From the NCBI GenBank assembly GCA_025934375.1, contig JAICYD010000058.1, forward strand, positions 1 through 42,345: a stretch of DNA of 42,345 bases, written 5' to 3'. The DNA comes from Streptosporangiaceae bacterium. GTDB taxonomy: Bacteria; Actinomycetota; Actinomycetes; Streptosporangiales; Streptosporangiaceae. This document shows positions 23,271 through 30,064 of the stretch, in pieces. The notes beneath the pieces are model-generated. The model saw nothing but the letters and a program-made list of their open reading frames with translations. It was not told the origin of the DNA and did not search any database. The first letter of the stretch is position 1, and each line of letters starts with the position of its first letter. Made by a program: the position numbers and the translations under genes.

Positions 23271-23894
23271 ATGATCGCGATGGCCCCCTCAAGACCCAGC
23301 CGCCCCGCGGCACCCCCGCAACCGGCGCCGAGCCAGCAGGCGCGCCTCCCGGCCGTGCCGTCGGCGGAAGCGCCGGCCATGTCCAACTTCGACGGGCAGC
23401 CCCGGCACTGGCGGATACGGCTCACGCCGAACCGGCGCGCGGCGGGCGAGGCTCGCGAGCACATCCGGGCCGCGATCAGCGCCTGGCGGATCCCGGTCGA
23501 CATGGACGTCGCGGTGCTGCTGGCCAGCGAGCTCGTCACCAACGCGATCACCCACGGCCAGCCGGTCAACGGCCACCGGGAACCGGGTGACTGCGGGCCG
23601 GCCGCCGCGCGGCCCGTTAGTGCAGACCCGATCATGTTGTCCATCCGGTGCTACCGAGGGGAACTGCGCGTCGAGGTCCATGACCGGTCAGGCGAGATGC
23701 CACCGCCCGCGCCGGACAATGCCCCGGCGGAATCGGAAACCGGTCGTGGACTGATGCTAGTGGCCGCCCTCGCCGCCAGGTGGGGCTATTACCGGACTCC
23801 AGTGGGCAAAGCGGTCTTTTTCACGCTAATCCTGCCTCCCGAGGACTCCGTGCCGCCGACGGGGTTACCTAAGCGTGGGGACGGCGAGCCGTAG
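23271..23894 (+). CDS. Small GHKL-type ATPase (anti-sigma-kinase-like), intact N box
   Basis: A 207-residue protein with a Pro/Ala-rich N-terminal tail of about 40 residues and a HATPase_c_2 domain. The N box is SELVTNAITHG (Asn91), the G1-like region IEVHDRSGE-type (VEVHDRSGEMPPP) and the lid motif GRGLMLV are intact, and WGYYRTPVGKAVFFTL closes the domain. It is the paralogue of 16537-17028 with an inserted loop of about 20 residues after the N box. Such proteins may phosphorylate or bind regulators paired with XRE proteins; the partner is unknown. ATG follows gaaggaacccg, the same leader as in the paralogue. Confidence 0.9.
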   Translation: MIAMAPSRPSRPAAPPQPAPSQQARLPAVPSAEAPAMSNFDGQPRHWRIRLTPNRRAAGEAREHIRAAISAWRIPVDMDVAVLLASELVTNAITHGQPVNGHREPGDCGPAAARPVSADPIMLSIRCYRGELRVEVHDRSGEMPPPAPDNAPAESETGRGLMLVAALAARWGYYRTPVGKAVFFTLILPPEDSVPPTGLPKRGDGEP

Positions 23895-23918
23895 CCCCCG
23901 GCGGTCCGCCGTCCCCAC
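23875..23918 (+). terminator. Hairpin overlapping the stop codon of ATPase copy 2
   Basis: GTGGGGACGGCG (23875-23886) and CGCCGTCCCCAC (23907-23918) are perfect 12-bp arms. The TAG stop (23892-23894) lies in the loop. The arm sequence is identical to that after ATPase copy 1. It lies 100 bp ahead of the DUF397 gene. Confidence 0.7.
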
Positions 23919-24017
23919 CAGATCCGCCTGCTGGCGCCCGTCTGGCCAGCACAACGCAGTGCGGCCAGGAAAACAGGCCAGCGAACCGGAAATCAACCGA
24001 CAACTTCAAGGGGAATC

Positions 24018-24275
24018 GTGGGAATTCCAACGCTCTGGAACCTGCCAAGGCGGCCTCAGTGGATTAAGAGCACCCTGAGCTACTCGAACGGAGCCTGCGT
24101 GGAAGTAGCCAGCCTGCCGGGCGGCCACATCGGCGTCCGGAACAGCCGGGACTCCAGCGGGCCGGTCCTGAAGTTCACGCCCGATGAATGGCACGCGTTC
24201 ATCGGGGGCGTGCGCAACGGAGAATTCGACCGCTTCGCCGCGAGGGCGAAGGGGGCACCGGGGCCCGTCGGCTAG
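24018..24275 (+). CDS. DUF397 protein
   Basis: An 85-residue protein. The second half matches DUF397: a CVEVASLPGGHIGVRNSRDSSG-type segment followed by VLKFTPDEWHAFIGGVRNGEFD. DUF397 proteins are small partners of XRE(DUF5753) regulators in actinobacteria and probably act as antagonists or co-regulators; their biochemistry is poorly known. The GTG start follows AAGGGGA. With the ATPase at 23271 it forms a module like that at 16.5 kb, but here no XRE gene is adjacent. Confidence 0.88.
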   Translation: MGIPTLWNLPRRPQWIKSTLSYSNGACVEVASLPGGHIGVRNSRDSSGPVLKFTPDEWHAFIGGVRNGEFDRFAARAKGAPGPVG

Positions 24276-24289
24276 CGGCCGGCAGTCGA

Positions 24290-24455
24290 TAACCCCCCGG
24301 GAAGGCCGGGGTTGAGCGGCTACGGGGGCCGCGAGCGCGGGCACGGGCCAATCCCCGGCTGCCCGTGACAGGACGCAGGCGCCCGTGTCGGCTCGCCGTC
24401 CCCGGGGCGGGCGCCTGCTCTGTTTGCCTGGGGGCTATGAACCAAGCCCCCAGGC
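24290..24455 (+). terminator. Group of hairpins downstream of the DUF397 gene
   Basis: Three inverted repeats follow the DUF397 stop: AACCCC/GGGGTT around 24291-24314; CAGGCGCCCG (24376-24385) with CGGGCGCCTG (24408-24417); and GCCTGGGGGCT (24426-24436) with AGCCCCCAGGC (24445-24455), a perfect 11-bp stem with an 8-nt loop. The last is the best terminator candidate for this strand, although it lacks a U-run. Confidence 0.55.
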
Positions 24456-24483
24456 CCCCGGGCATAGGGGGATGCCGTCCCTC

Positions 24484-24615
24484 TTTCACCCCCTTCCCCG
24501 GGTCGCATAAACCGCTCCCCGGGGAAGTCGGCGTCCTCCGCGTCCCCTTTCACCCCCCTGGCCCCGGAGTCGCGCAAACCGCTCCTGCGGGGGAGCCGGC
24601 GTCTTCCGCGTGCCC
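24484..24615. repeat. Two imperfect tandem copies of a 64- to 68-bp sequence
   Basis: Unit 1 (24484-24547) and unit 2 (24548-24615) share tttcaccccc, a GTCGC-AAACCGCTCC core and a GGCGTC-TCCGCGT end. Both contain an internal GC-rich dyad. They lie just beyond the 3' end of the cyclophilin gene and may serve as its terminator region. No coding role is evident. Confidence 0.65.
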
Positions 24616-24639
24616 GGGCGCGGGCCGCCTTCGCCTTGG

Positions 24640-25437
24640 CTAGGACTTGGTGATGGTTACGGCGGTGATGGCGACCTTGTCTGTGGGGACGCCGCCGCCG
24701 GCGCCAGCGAAGGTGCAGGTGGTGCCGGCCTTGGCGACCTTCTGCAGGACGTCCAGTCCGGCGGTGATCGTGCCGAACGGCGTGTACGACGGGGGCAGCG
24801 AGGTGTCCTGGAAGACCAGGAAGAACTGGCTGCCGTTGGTGTCCGGGCCCGCGTTGGCCATCGCGACGGTGCCGGCCGGGTAGGTGGCGCCGGCCAGGTT
24901 CTCATCGGCGAACTGGTAGCCGGGGCCGCCGCTGCCCGCCGACCCGTCGCAGCTAAGGGTCTCGCTTGCCTTCGCCGTGGGGTCGCCGCACTGCAGCATG
25001 TACAGCCCGCCGTCGGTGGAGATCCGATGGCACTGGGTCCCGTTCCAGAAGTTCGCCTGAGCCAGGTGGACGAACGAGTTGACCGTGCACGGGGCCTGGG
25101 CGTTGCGCAGCTTGATGACGATATCGCCCTGGCTGGTGCGCAGCGTCGCGGTGTAGTTCGCGGCCGGGTTCGCCGTCGGCGGCGGCAGCGGCACCGTGCC
25201 GCCAGCCGGGGTGTAGCTGCACTTCTTGCTGCCCGTGACGCCGCCCTGGGTAGCGCCGCCCGAGGCAGCACTGCCTTCCGGCGCGGGCGCGGAGCTCGTG
25301 GCGTTGCCGTTGCCGTTGCCGCCGCTGGTGCCGTTCCCGCTCGCGCAGCCGCCGAGCGTGATTACCAGCGCTGCCGCCGATGCCGCCAGCGCCAGCCCGC
25401 CGGCGATGCGCCGCCTGCCATTGGCCCTCTGTCCCAC
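24640..25437 (-). CDS. Lipoprotein peptidyl-prolyl cis-trans isomerase (cyclophilin type)
   Basis: A 265-residue exported foldase. The N-terminus is a lipoprotein signal (GRRRIAGGLALAASAAALVITLGGC, lipobox LGGC, Cys31), followed by a Gly/Ser/Asn-rich tether to about residue 75. The cyclophilin domain carries TSQGDIVIKL, NSFVHLAQANFWNGTQCHRI, PAGTVAMANAGPDTNGSQFFLVFQDT and PFGTITAGLDVLQKVAKAG, including the arginine-to-His context CHRI and the active-site GSQFF. It would act on secreted proteins at the outer face of the membrane. The GTG start at 25437 follows a GAGGACGGGG sequence. Confidence 0.93.
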   Translation of the reverse strand: MGQRANGRRRIAGGLALAASAAALVITLGGCASGNGTSGGNGNGNATSSAPAPEGSAASGGATQGGVTGSKKCSYTPAGGTVPLPPPTANPAANYTATLRTSQGDIVIKLRNAQAPCTVNSFVHLAQANFWNGTQCHRISTDGGLYMLQCGDPTAKASETLSCDGSAGSGGPGYQFADENLAGATYPAGTVAMANAGPDTNGSQFFLVFQDTSLPPSYTPFGTITAGLDVLQKVAKAGTTCTFAGAGGGVPTDKVAITAVTITKS

Positions 25438-25592
25438 CGTTACCCCGTCCTCACCCAGATCGCCTACTCGCTTATCAGTAACGCCATGGACAACCGATGG
25501 GACGCTATCAGGTCGGGCCAGTCACGCGGGCGGCGACGAGTTCGCGTCCGTCGCCGAGTCTGTACGTGCGAGGCGCCAGCGGCACGGCTGGC

Positions 25593-25638
25593 GGGCAGGT
25601 CTGGGCAGGTCTGGCGGGCAGTGCTGGCAGGCAGTGCT
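25593..25638. repeat. Adjacent 10-bp and 13-bp tandem repeats upstream of the sigma gene
   Basis: GGGCAGGTCT is repeated twice (25593-25612), directly followed by two 13-bp units, ggcgggcagtgct and ggcaggcagtgct (25613-25638). They occupy the divergent promoter region between the cyclophilin and the ECF sigma gene, about 50 bp before the sigma start codon. Confidence 0.7.
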
Positions 25639-25684
25639 GACGGACATTGTTGGCAGATACGGCGACGCGAGCTTCGGGGCAGCG

Positions 25685-26710
25685 ATGACAGATAGCACGG
25701 ACTACACCAGTGGGGACCTCGGCGGCGAGGACTTCACGAGCGTCACGGCGGCCTTCCGCACGGAGATCCTCGCGCACTGCTACCGCATGCTGGGCTCGGC
25801 CGAGGAAGCGGAGGACCTCGTCCAGGAGACCTACCTGCGCGCGTGGCGGTCCTATGCCGGGTTCGAGGGGCGCGCGTCGGTGCGGACCTGGCTGTACCGG
25901 ATCGCGACGAACGCCTGCCTGACGGCGATCGAGCGCCGGGGGCGCCGCCCGCTGCCATCGGGGATCGGCGCGCCGTCCGGCCCGTCCTTCTCCGTCCACG
26001 GCGTCCAGGGTCCCGCCGACCTGGCGGGCACCGACATTCCCTGGCTGCAGCCCTTCCACGGGGCCGCGTCCGTGGCCGCCCAAGACCCGGCCTCGATCAC
26101 CGCGTCCCGGGCTGGCATCCGGCTGGCCTTCGTGGCCGCGCTGCAGTACCTCAACGCCCGGCAGCGCGCGATCTTGATCTTGCGCGATGTGCTGGACTGG
26201 CCCGCCGCCGAGGTCGCGGAGCTGCTGGGCACCACCACGACGGCGGTCAACAGCGGGCTGCGCCGGGCCCGTGCCCAGCTCGCGCAGGTGCTGCCCGCCG
26301 AGGACGAGATCACCGAGCCATCGGGCGACGCGGCCGCGCAGGCGCTCATCGACCGCTTCGCCGCCGCCTTCGAGAACGCCGACCTGGCCGCGCTCGCGGA
26401 GATCCTGCGCGAGGACGTCGCCCTGGAGATGCCGCCGACGCCGACCTGGTTCGCCGGGCGGGAGGCGGTGCTTCGCTTCTACGCCGCCAAGCCGCTCGCC
26501 GCCGGGCCGGGCGCCTTCACGATGGTCCCGGTGGACGCCAACGGGCAGCAGGCGTTCGCCGTCTACCGGCGCCAGCCGACTGGGGTGCTCGCCTTCCACG
26601 CGATCACGATCCTCACGGTCACCGCGGCCGGGATCTCCCGGATCGTCACGTTCCTCGACGACCGGCTCGCGGGCCCCTTCGGCCTGCCCGCCGAGCTGCC
26701 ATCCGGCTGA
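25685..26710 (+). CDS. ECF sigma factor with SnoaL-like C-terminal domain (SigG-like)
   Basis: A 341-residue sigma factor. Region 2 is RTEILAHCYRMLGSAEEAEDLVQETYLRAWRSYAGFEGRASVRTWLYRIATNACL; region 4 is LQYLNARQRAILILRDVLDWPAAEVAELLGTTTTAVNSGLRRARAQL in outline. The C-terminal 120 residues (LIDRFAAAFENADLAALAEILREDVALEMPP...) are a SnoaL-like domain, the arrangement of the mycobacterial SigG group. The ATG at 25685 is preceded by a weak GGGGCAG. The SDR gene 84 bp downstream on the same strand is a likely co-regulated partner. A longer upstream frame exists but is non-conserved and crosses the cyclophilin gene in antisense. Confidence 0.92.
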   Translation: MTDSTDYTSGDLGGEDFTSVTAAFRTEILAHCYRMLGSAEEAEDLVQETYLRAWRSYAGFEGRASVRTWLYRIATNACLTAIERRGRRPLPSGIGAPSGPSFSVHGVQGPADLAGTDIPWLQPFHGAASVAAQDPASITASRAGIRLAFVAALQYLNARQRAILILRDVLDWPAAEVAELLGTTTTAVNSGLRRARAQLAQVLPAEDEITEPSGDAAAQALIDRFAAAFENADLAALAEILREDVALEMPPTPTWFAGREAVLRFYAAKPLAAGPGAFTMVPVDANGQQAFAVYRRQPTGVLAFHAITILTVTAAGISRIVTFLDDRLAGPFGLPAELPSG

Positions 26711-26794
26711 CCCGGCGACTTCGGGCGGGCTGGCTGGTCTGTATAAGCGGGGCCGCCGACGGGCGGCGGTCCGGCCGCCCAATGGAGGATCGTC

Positions 26795-27541
26795 ATGGCA
26801 GGAACGGAAATCACAGGCGCGACCGCGTTGGTCACCGGGGCCAGCCGGGGCTTCGGCCGCGCGATCGCCGAGGCCCTCAGCGCGGCCGGAGCGCGCGTGG
26901 TGGGGGTGGCCAGGGACCGCGACGCGCTCGCGGGCTTGCGGGCCGAGCTTGGCGACGCGTTCACTCCCGTAGTCGCCGACGTCACCGACCCGAACGTGGC
27001 CGGTCACCTCATCGACGCCCACCGGCCGCGGATCCTCGTCCTCAACGCCGGCGCGTCCCCGCTGCCGCGCCCACTGCACCAGCACACCTGGCAGTCGTTC
27101 AGCCAGGCCTGGGACGTGGACGTCAAGCACGCCTTCCACTGGACGCGGGAGGCGCTGCTGGCGCCGCTGGAGCCCGGGAGCACGGTGGTCGCCATGTCCA
27201 GCGGGGCCTCGCTGCAGGGCTCGCCGCTGTCGGGCGGCTACGCGGGCGCCAAGGCCGCGATCCGCTTCCTCACCAGCTACGCCGCCGGGGAATCGGACCG
27301 GGCGGGCCTGGGCATCCGCTTCGTCTCGGTGCTCCCCAGGCTCACCCCGGCGACCGAGCTGGGCTCGCACGCCGTCACCGCCTATGCGGCCTACTACGGG
27401 ATGGACGTGGCCAGCTACCTCGCCTCGCAGGGGCCGGCGCTGACCACCGAGCAGGCCGGCAAGTCGGTCACCGGGCTCATCGGCGGGGACGGCGCCGGAG
27501 CCTTCCTGCTCACCTCCGAGGGCATGCGCCCGCTGTCCTAG
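26795..27541 (+). CDS. Short-chain dehydrogenase/reductase
   Basis: A 248-residue classical SDR. The cofactor loop is ALVTGASRGFGRAIAEAL (TGxxxGxG), the NAG motif is LVLNAGASP, and the catalytic Ser and Tyr/Lys lie in AMSSGASLQGSPLSGGYAGAKAA. The tyrosine context GGYAGAK fits YxxxK. The substrate is unknown. ATG follows a good GGAGGA site. It lies downstream of the SigG-like sigma gene, perhaps as one transcript. Confidence 0.92.
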   Translation: MAGTEITGATALVTGASRGFGRAIAEALSAAGARVVGVARDRDALAGLRAELGDAFTPVVADVTDPNVAGHLIDAHRPRILVLNAGASPLPRPLHQHTWQSFSQAWDVDVKHAFHWTREALLAPLEPGSTVVAMSSGASLQGSPLSGGYAGAKAAIRFLTSYAAGESDRAGLGIRFVSVLPRLTPATELGSHAVTAYAAYYGMDVASYLASQGPALTTEQAGKSVTGLIGGDGAGAFLLTSEGMRPLS

Positions 27542-27591
27542 GCCGGGGGCACTGGCCCTCCCGCCCCGGTTCCGGGCACGTCCGGACCGGG

Positions 27592-27754
27592 GCGATGGCC
27601 CCCTGGGCACGGATAGTTCCGGGACGCTGGCCCCTTAGCCACGGAACGTCTTGCGGTCGATGGCCCCTCAGACGCGGGTAGAGCGGGTCGATGGCCCTCG
27701 TGACCCGGAAAGATTCCGGGGCGATGGCCATTGAGCCACGGAACGGAACGTGGT
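27592..27754 (+). repeat. Five imperfect tandem copies of a 31- to 33-bp sequence, intergenic
   Basis: CGATGGCC or CGCTGGCC recurs at 27593, 27625, 27658, 27689 and 27722, a period of 31-33 bp. Each is followed by a variable stretch ending in CACGGA or CCCGGA. Several units can form a small hairpin of the GGGGC-gatg-GCCCC type. A diverged sixth copy may lie at 27550. The 410-bp gap between the SDR and lysE-like genes holds nothing else recognisable except a GC-rich stretch with gagctcgcgag-type palindromes (27790-27890). Confidence 0.75.
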
Positions 27755-27951
27755 TCAGCGCTAGAGGCCTCGGTTTCCCGCGCTGCGCAGTGAGCTCGCG
27801 GGCGAGAACGGGCCGGGAACCGCGCGGTCTCCGGGGAGGCACGCGCGCTCCGGGGGAGGCACGCGAGGCGAAGCGAGCTCGCGAGCGTAACTTCGAGCGG
27901 TCAGGCGAGCCGGGCGGGAGGCTGCACTAGCAGGGGGCCTGCGGGATTGGT

Positions 27952-28593
27952 TTATATCCCCCCAGAGGGCACAGCCAGCTTGAACGCTATGAACAGCATG
28001 GTCGCGGCGATGAGCAGGTCCAGTACTTGCCAGGCGCGCGGGCGGGCCAGCAGCGGGGCGAGCAGGCGGGCGCCGTAGCCAAGGCCGGTGAACCACCGCG
28101 CGCTGGCCGCGCACGCGCCGACGGCGAACCACCAGCGGCCGGACGGGCCGTGCGTCGCGCTGATCGACCCGATGAGCAGGACGGTGTCGAGGTAGACGTG
28201 GGGGTTCAGCCAGGTCAGGGCGAGCGCCCGGCGCACTACCGGGCCGGCCGGGATGCCGTCCGGGTCTTCCAGGGACGCGTCGCCGTGCGATCCGCCGAGG
28301 CCGGCGGGCGCGGGGCGACGGGCGCGCCACGCCGTTGACAGCCCGTACCAGGTCAGGAACGCGACCCCGAGCCAGCGCACCGCCAGCAGCATCCATCCCG
28401 TGTGCTGCACGATCGCGCCGACCCCGGACACCCCCGCAGTGGTCAGCACGATGTCTGACAGCAGGCACACCGCTACCACCGGGCCGACGTGCACGCGGCG
28501 CAGGCCCTGGCGCAGCAGGTAGGCGTTCTGGGCGCCGATCGCGACGATCAGGGACAGGCCGGTGAACAGGCCGGCGAGGGAGGCGTTGAGCAC
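27952..28593 (-). CDS. LysE/ArgO-family amino-acid exporter
   Basis: A 213-residue membrane protein with about six hydrophobic helices. The N-terminus has the family signature AGLFTGLSLIVAIGAQNAYLLRQGL, and the middle has ALTWLNPHVYLDTVLLIG, both hallmarks of LysE/ArgO exporters of lysine and arginine. A short polar loop (residues 95-115) separates the halves. It diverges from a LysG/ArgP-type regulator, the same arrangement as lysE-lysG in Corynebacterium. The GTG start at 28593 appears to be leaderless (see promoter entry). Confidence 0.93.
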   Translation of the reverse strand: MLNASLAGLFTGLSLIVAIGAQNAYLLRQGLRRVHVGPVVAVCLLSDIVLTTAGVSGVGAIVQHTGWMLLAVRWLGVAFLTWYGLSTAWRARRPAPAGLGGSHGDASLEDPDGIPAGPVVRRALALTWLNPHVYLDTVLLIGSISATHGPSGRWWFAVGACAASARWFTGLGYGARLLAPLLARPRAWQVLDLLIAATMLFIAFKLAVPSGGI

Positions 28594-28600
28594 GAGTACG

Positions 28601-28629
28601 AGGCTAGGCGCGCCCGCACATTAAGTCCA
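28601..28629 (-). promoter_or_regulatory. Probable leaderless promoter of the lysE-like gene
   Basis: On the minus strand TGGACT (28629-28624) and TAGCCT (28606-28601) are separated by exactly 17 bp. The GTG start codon lies 7 bp after the -10, so the transcript would begin at the start codon. The region also lies where a LysG-type activator would bind. Confidence 0.5.
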
Positions 28630-28720
28630 GCGAATGTTCCTCAGGCTAGATTAGATGTGCTTAACTGGCGGGGGCGGGTGAGAGGCGGGCTGGCGGGGGC
28701 GGGCGGAAGGCAGGCGGAGC

Positions 28721-29602
28721 GTGAGCGTTGACCTGAACCAGGCGCAGCTGGACGCGCTCGTCGCGATCGCCGACTCCGGCAGCTTCGAGGCGGCGGCGCG
28801 GGCGCTGCACGTCACGCCGAGCGCGGTCAGCCAGCGCATCCGGGCGCTGGAGGCCGCGGCCGGGCAGGTCCTGGTCAGCCGGGGGACGCCGTGCCGCCCG
28901 ACCGGGCACGGGGAGCGGCTGGTCCAGCTGGGCCGGCAGACCCGGCTGCTGTACGACGAGGCGCGTCAGGAGCTGGGCACCCTCCAGGCGGTCGAGCTTC
29001 CGGTGGCCGTCAACGCGGACTCCCTGGCGACGTGGTTTCGCGCGGTGCTCACCGAGGTGGCGGGCTGGGCGGCGACCTCGGTTCAGCTGCACGTGGAGGA
29101 CCAGGCGTACTCCCAGGAACTTCTGCGCCGCGGCGAGGCGCTCGCGGCGGTGACCAGTGAGGCCGTCGCGGTCCAGGGATGCGCCGCCGAGCCGCTGGGG
29201 GCGCTGCGTTACCTGCCCGCCGCCGCTCCCGCCCTCGCCGCCCGGTGGCGGCGCGCAGACGGCCCCGACTGGACGGCGATGCCGCTGGTGGTGTTCAACG
29301 AGAAGGACGGCCTGCAAGACGACGCGCTGCGCCAGCTCGGGGTCACCGGGCGACCGCCCGTGGTCCACTGGGTGCCGTCGTCGGCTGACTTCCTGGAGGC
29401 CGTCCGGGCCGGCCTTGGCTGGGGCATGCTCCCGGAGCAGCAGGCCGGCCCCGGCCTGGCCTCGGGCACGCTGGAGCGGCTGCCCGGCGACGTCATCGAC
29501 GTCCCGCTGTACTGGCAGCGCTGGCGGCTGGAATCCCCGCGGCTGCGCCAGCTCACCGACGCGGTCCGCCGCGCCGCGCGCGAGCGGCTGCACCATGATT
29601 GA
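28721..29602 (+). CDS. LysR-family regulator, ArgP/LysG type
   Basis: A 293-residue protein. The N-terminal helix-turn-helix (LNQAQLDALVAIADSGSFEAAARALHVTPSAVSQRIRALEAAAGQVLVSR) is followed by an effector-binding domain (LPVAVNADSLATWF, GCAAEPLGALRYLPAAAP, FNEKDGLQDDAL, GLGWGMLPEQQ). NADSLATWF and the QD/N-rich pocket are characteristic of the ArgP/LysG subgroup, which senses lysine, arginine or histidine and activates the exporter gene. It diverges from the lysE-like gene. GTG at 28721 follows a GGCGGAG site. Confidence 0.93.
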   Translation: MSVDLNQAQLDALVAIADSGSFEAAARALHVTPSAVSQRIRALEAAAGQVLVSRGTPCRPTGHGERLVQLGRQTRLLYDEARQELGTLQAVELPVAVNADSLATWFRAVLTEVAGWAATSVQLHVEDQAYSQELLRRGEALAAVTSEAVAVQGCAAEPLGALRYLPAAAPALAARWRRADGPDWTAMPLVVFNEKDGLQDDALRQLGVTGRPPVVHWVPSSADFLEAVRAGLGWGMLPEQQAGPGLASGTLERLPGDVIDVPLYWQRWRLESPRLRQLTDAVRRAARERLHHD

Positions 29603-29605
29603 ACC

Positions 29606-29962
29606 GTGTCCGTCATCTATCACATCGCCATGGCCGCCGACTGGGAGCGGGCGCTGGCCGATGGCCAGTACACCATGTCCACCCGGGGCGTCACCCTGGC
29701 CGAGCAGGGCTTCATCCACGCGTCGACGGCCGGGCAGGTGGCCGGCGTGGCGAACGCGTTCTACCACGGCCTGCCCGATCTCCTCCTGCTGGTGATCGAC
29801 GCGCGCCGGCTGACCGCGCCCGTGCGCTATGACGAGGTCCCGGGCGCGGCCGAGCCGTTCCCGCACATCTACGGTCCGCTCAACGCCGGCGCGGTCATCC
29901 GGGCGCTGCCGTTCCCGCCCGGTCCCGACGGGACCTTCAGCTTCCATCCGCCCGCGGGCTAG
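29606..29962 (+). CDS. DUF952 protein
   Basis: A 118-residue protein matching DUF952: YHIAMAADWERAL, EQGFIHASTAGQVAGVANAFY, LLLLVIDARRL and PHIYGPLNAGAVI are the recognisable blocks. The family has an unknown function and a fold related to ADP-ribosyltransferase-like or small enzyme domains. It starts 3 bp after the lysG-type stop (GTG at 29606), so the two are probably cotranscribed. No ribosome binding site is obvious. Confidence 0.88.
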   Translation: MSVIYHIAMAADWERALADGQYTMSTRGVTLAEQGFIHASTAGQVAGVANAFYHGLPDLLLLVIDARRLTAPVRYDEVPGAAEPFPHIYGPLNAGAVIRALPFPPGPDGTFSFHPPAG

Positions 29963-30064
29963 CCGTAACCGCCGCGAATTCGTGTCCGGCTCGACATTTG
30001 CCAGGGGCCATGGCGTTGGCACAGTGATAGCAGGCGACCGCGCGAGCGCATTGGGAGGCCCGTC

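Noticed and set aside
25226..25684. N-terminal extension of the SigG-like sigma factor
   Set aside because: It is antisense to the cyclophilin lipoprotein signal region and lacks similarity to sigma factors.
25508..27610. 700-codon minus-strand open frame opposite the sigma and SDR genes
   Set aside because: Antisense shadow of two conserved genes with no motif of its own.
27592..27754. CRISPR array
   Set aside because: The period is only 31-33 bp, the conserved part is short and imperfect, spacers would be under 20 bp, and no cas gene is present.
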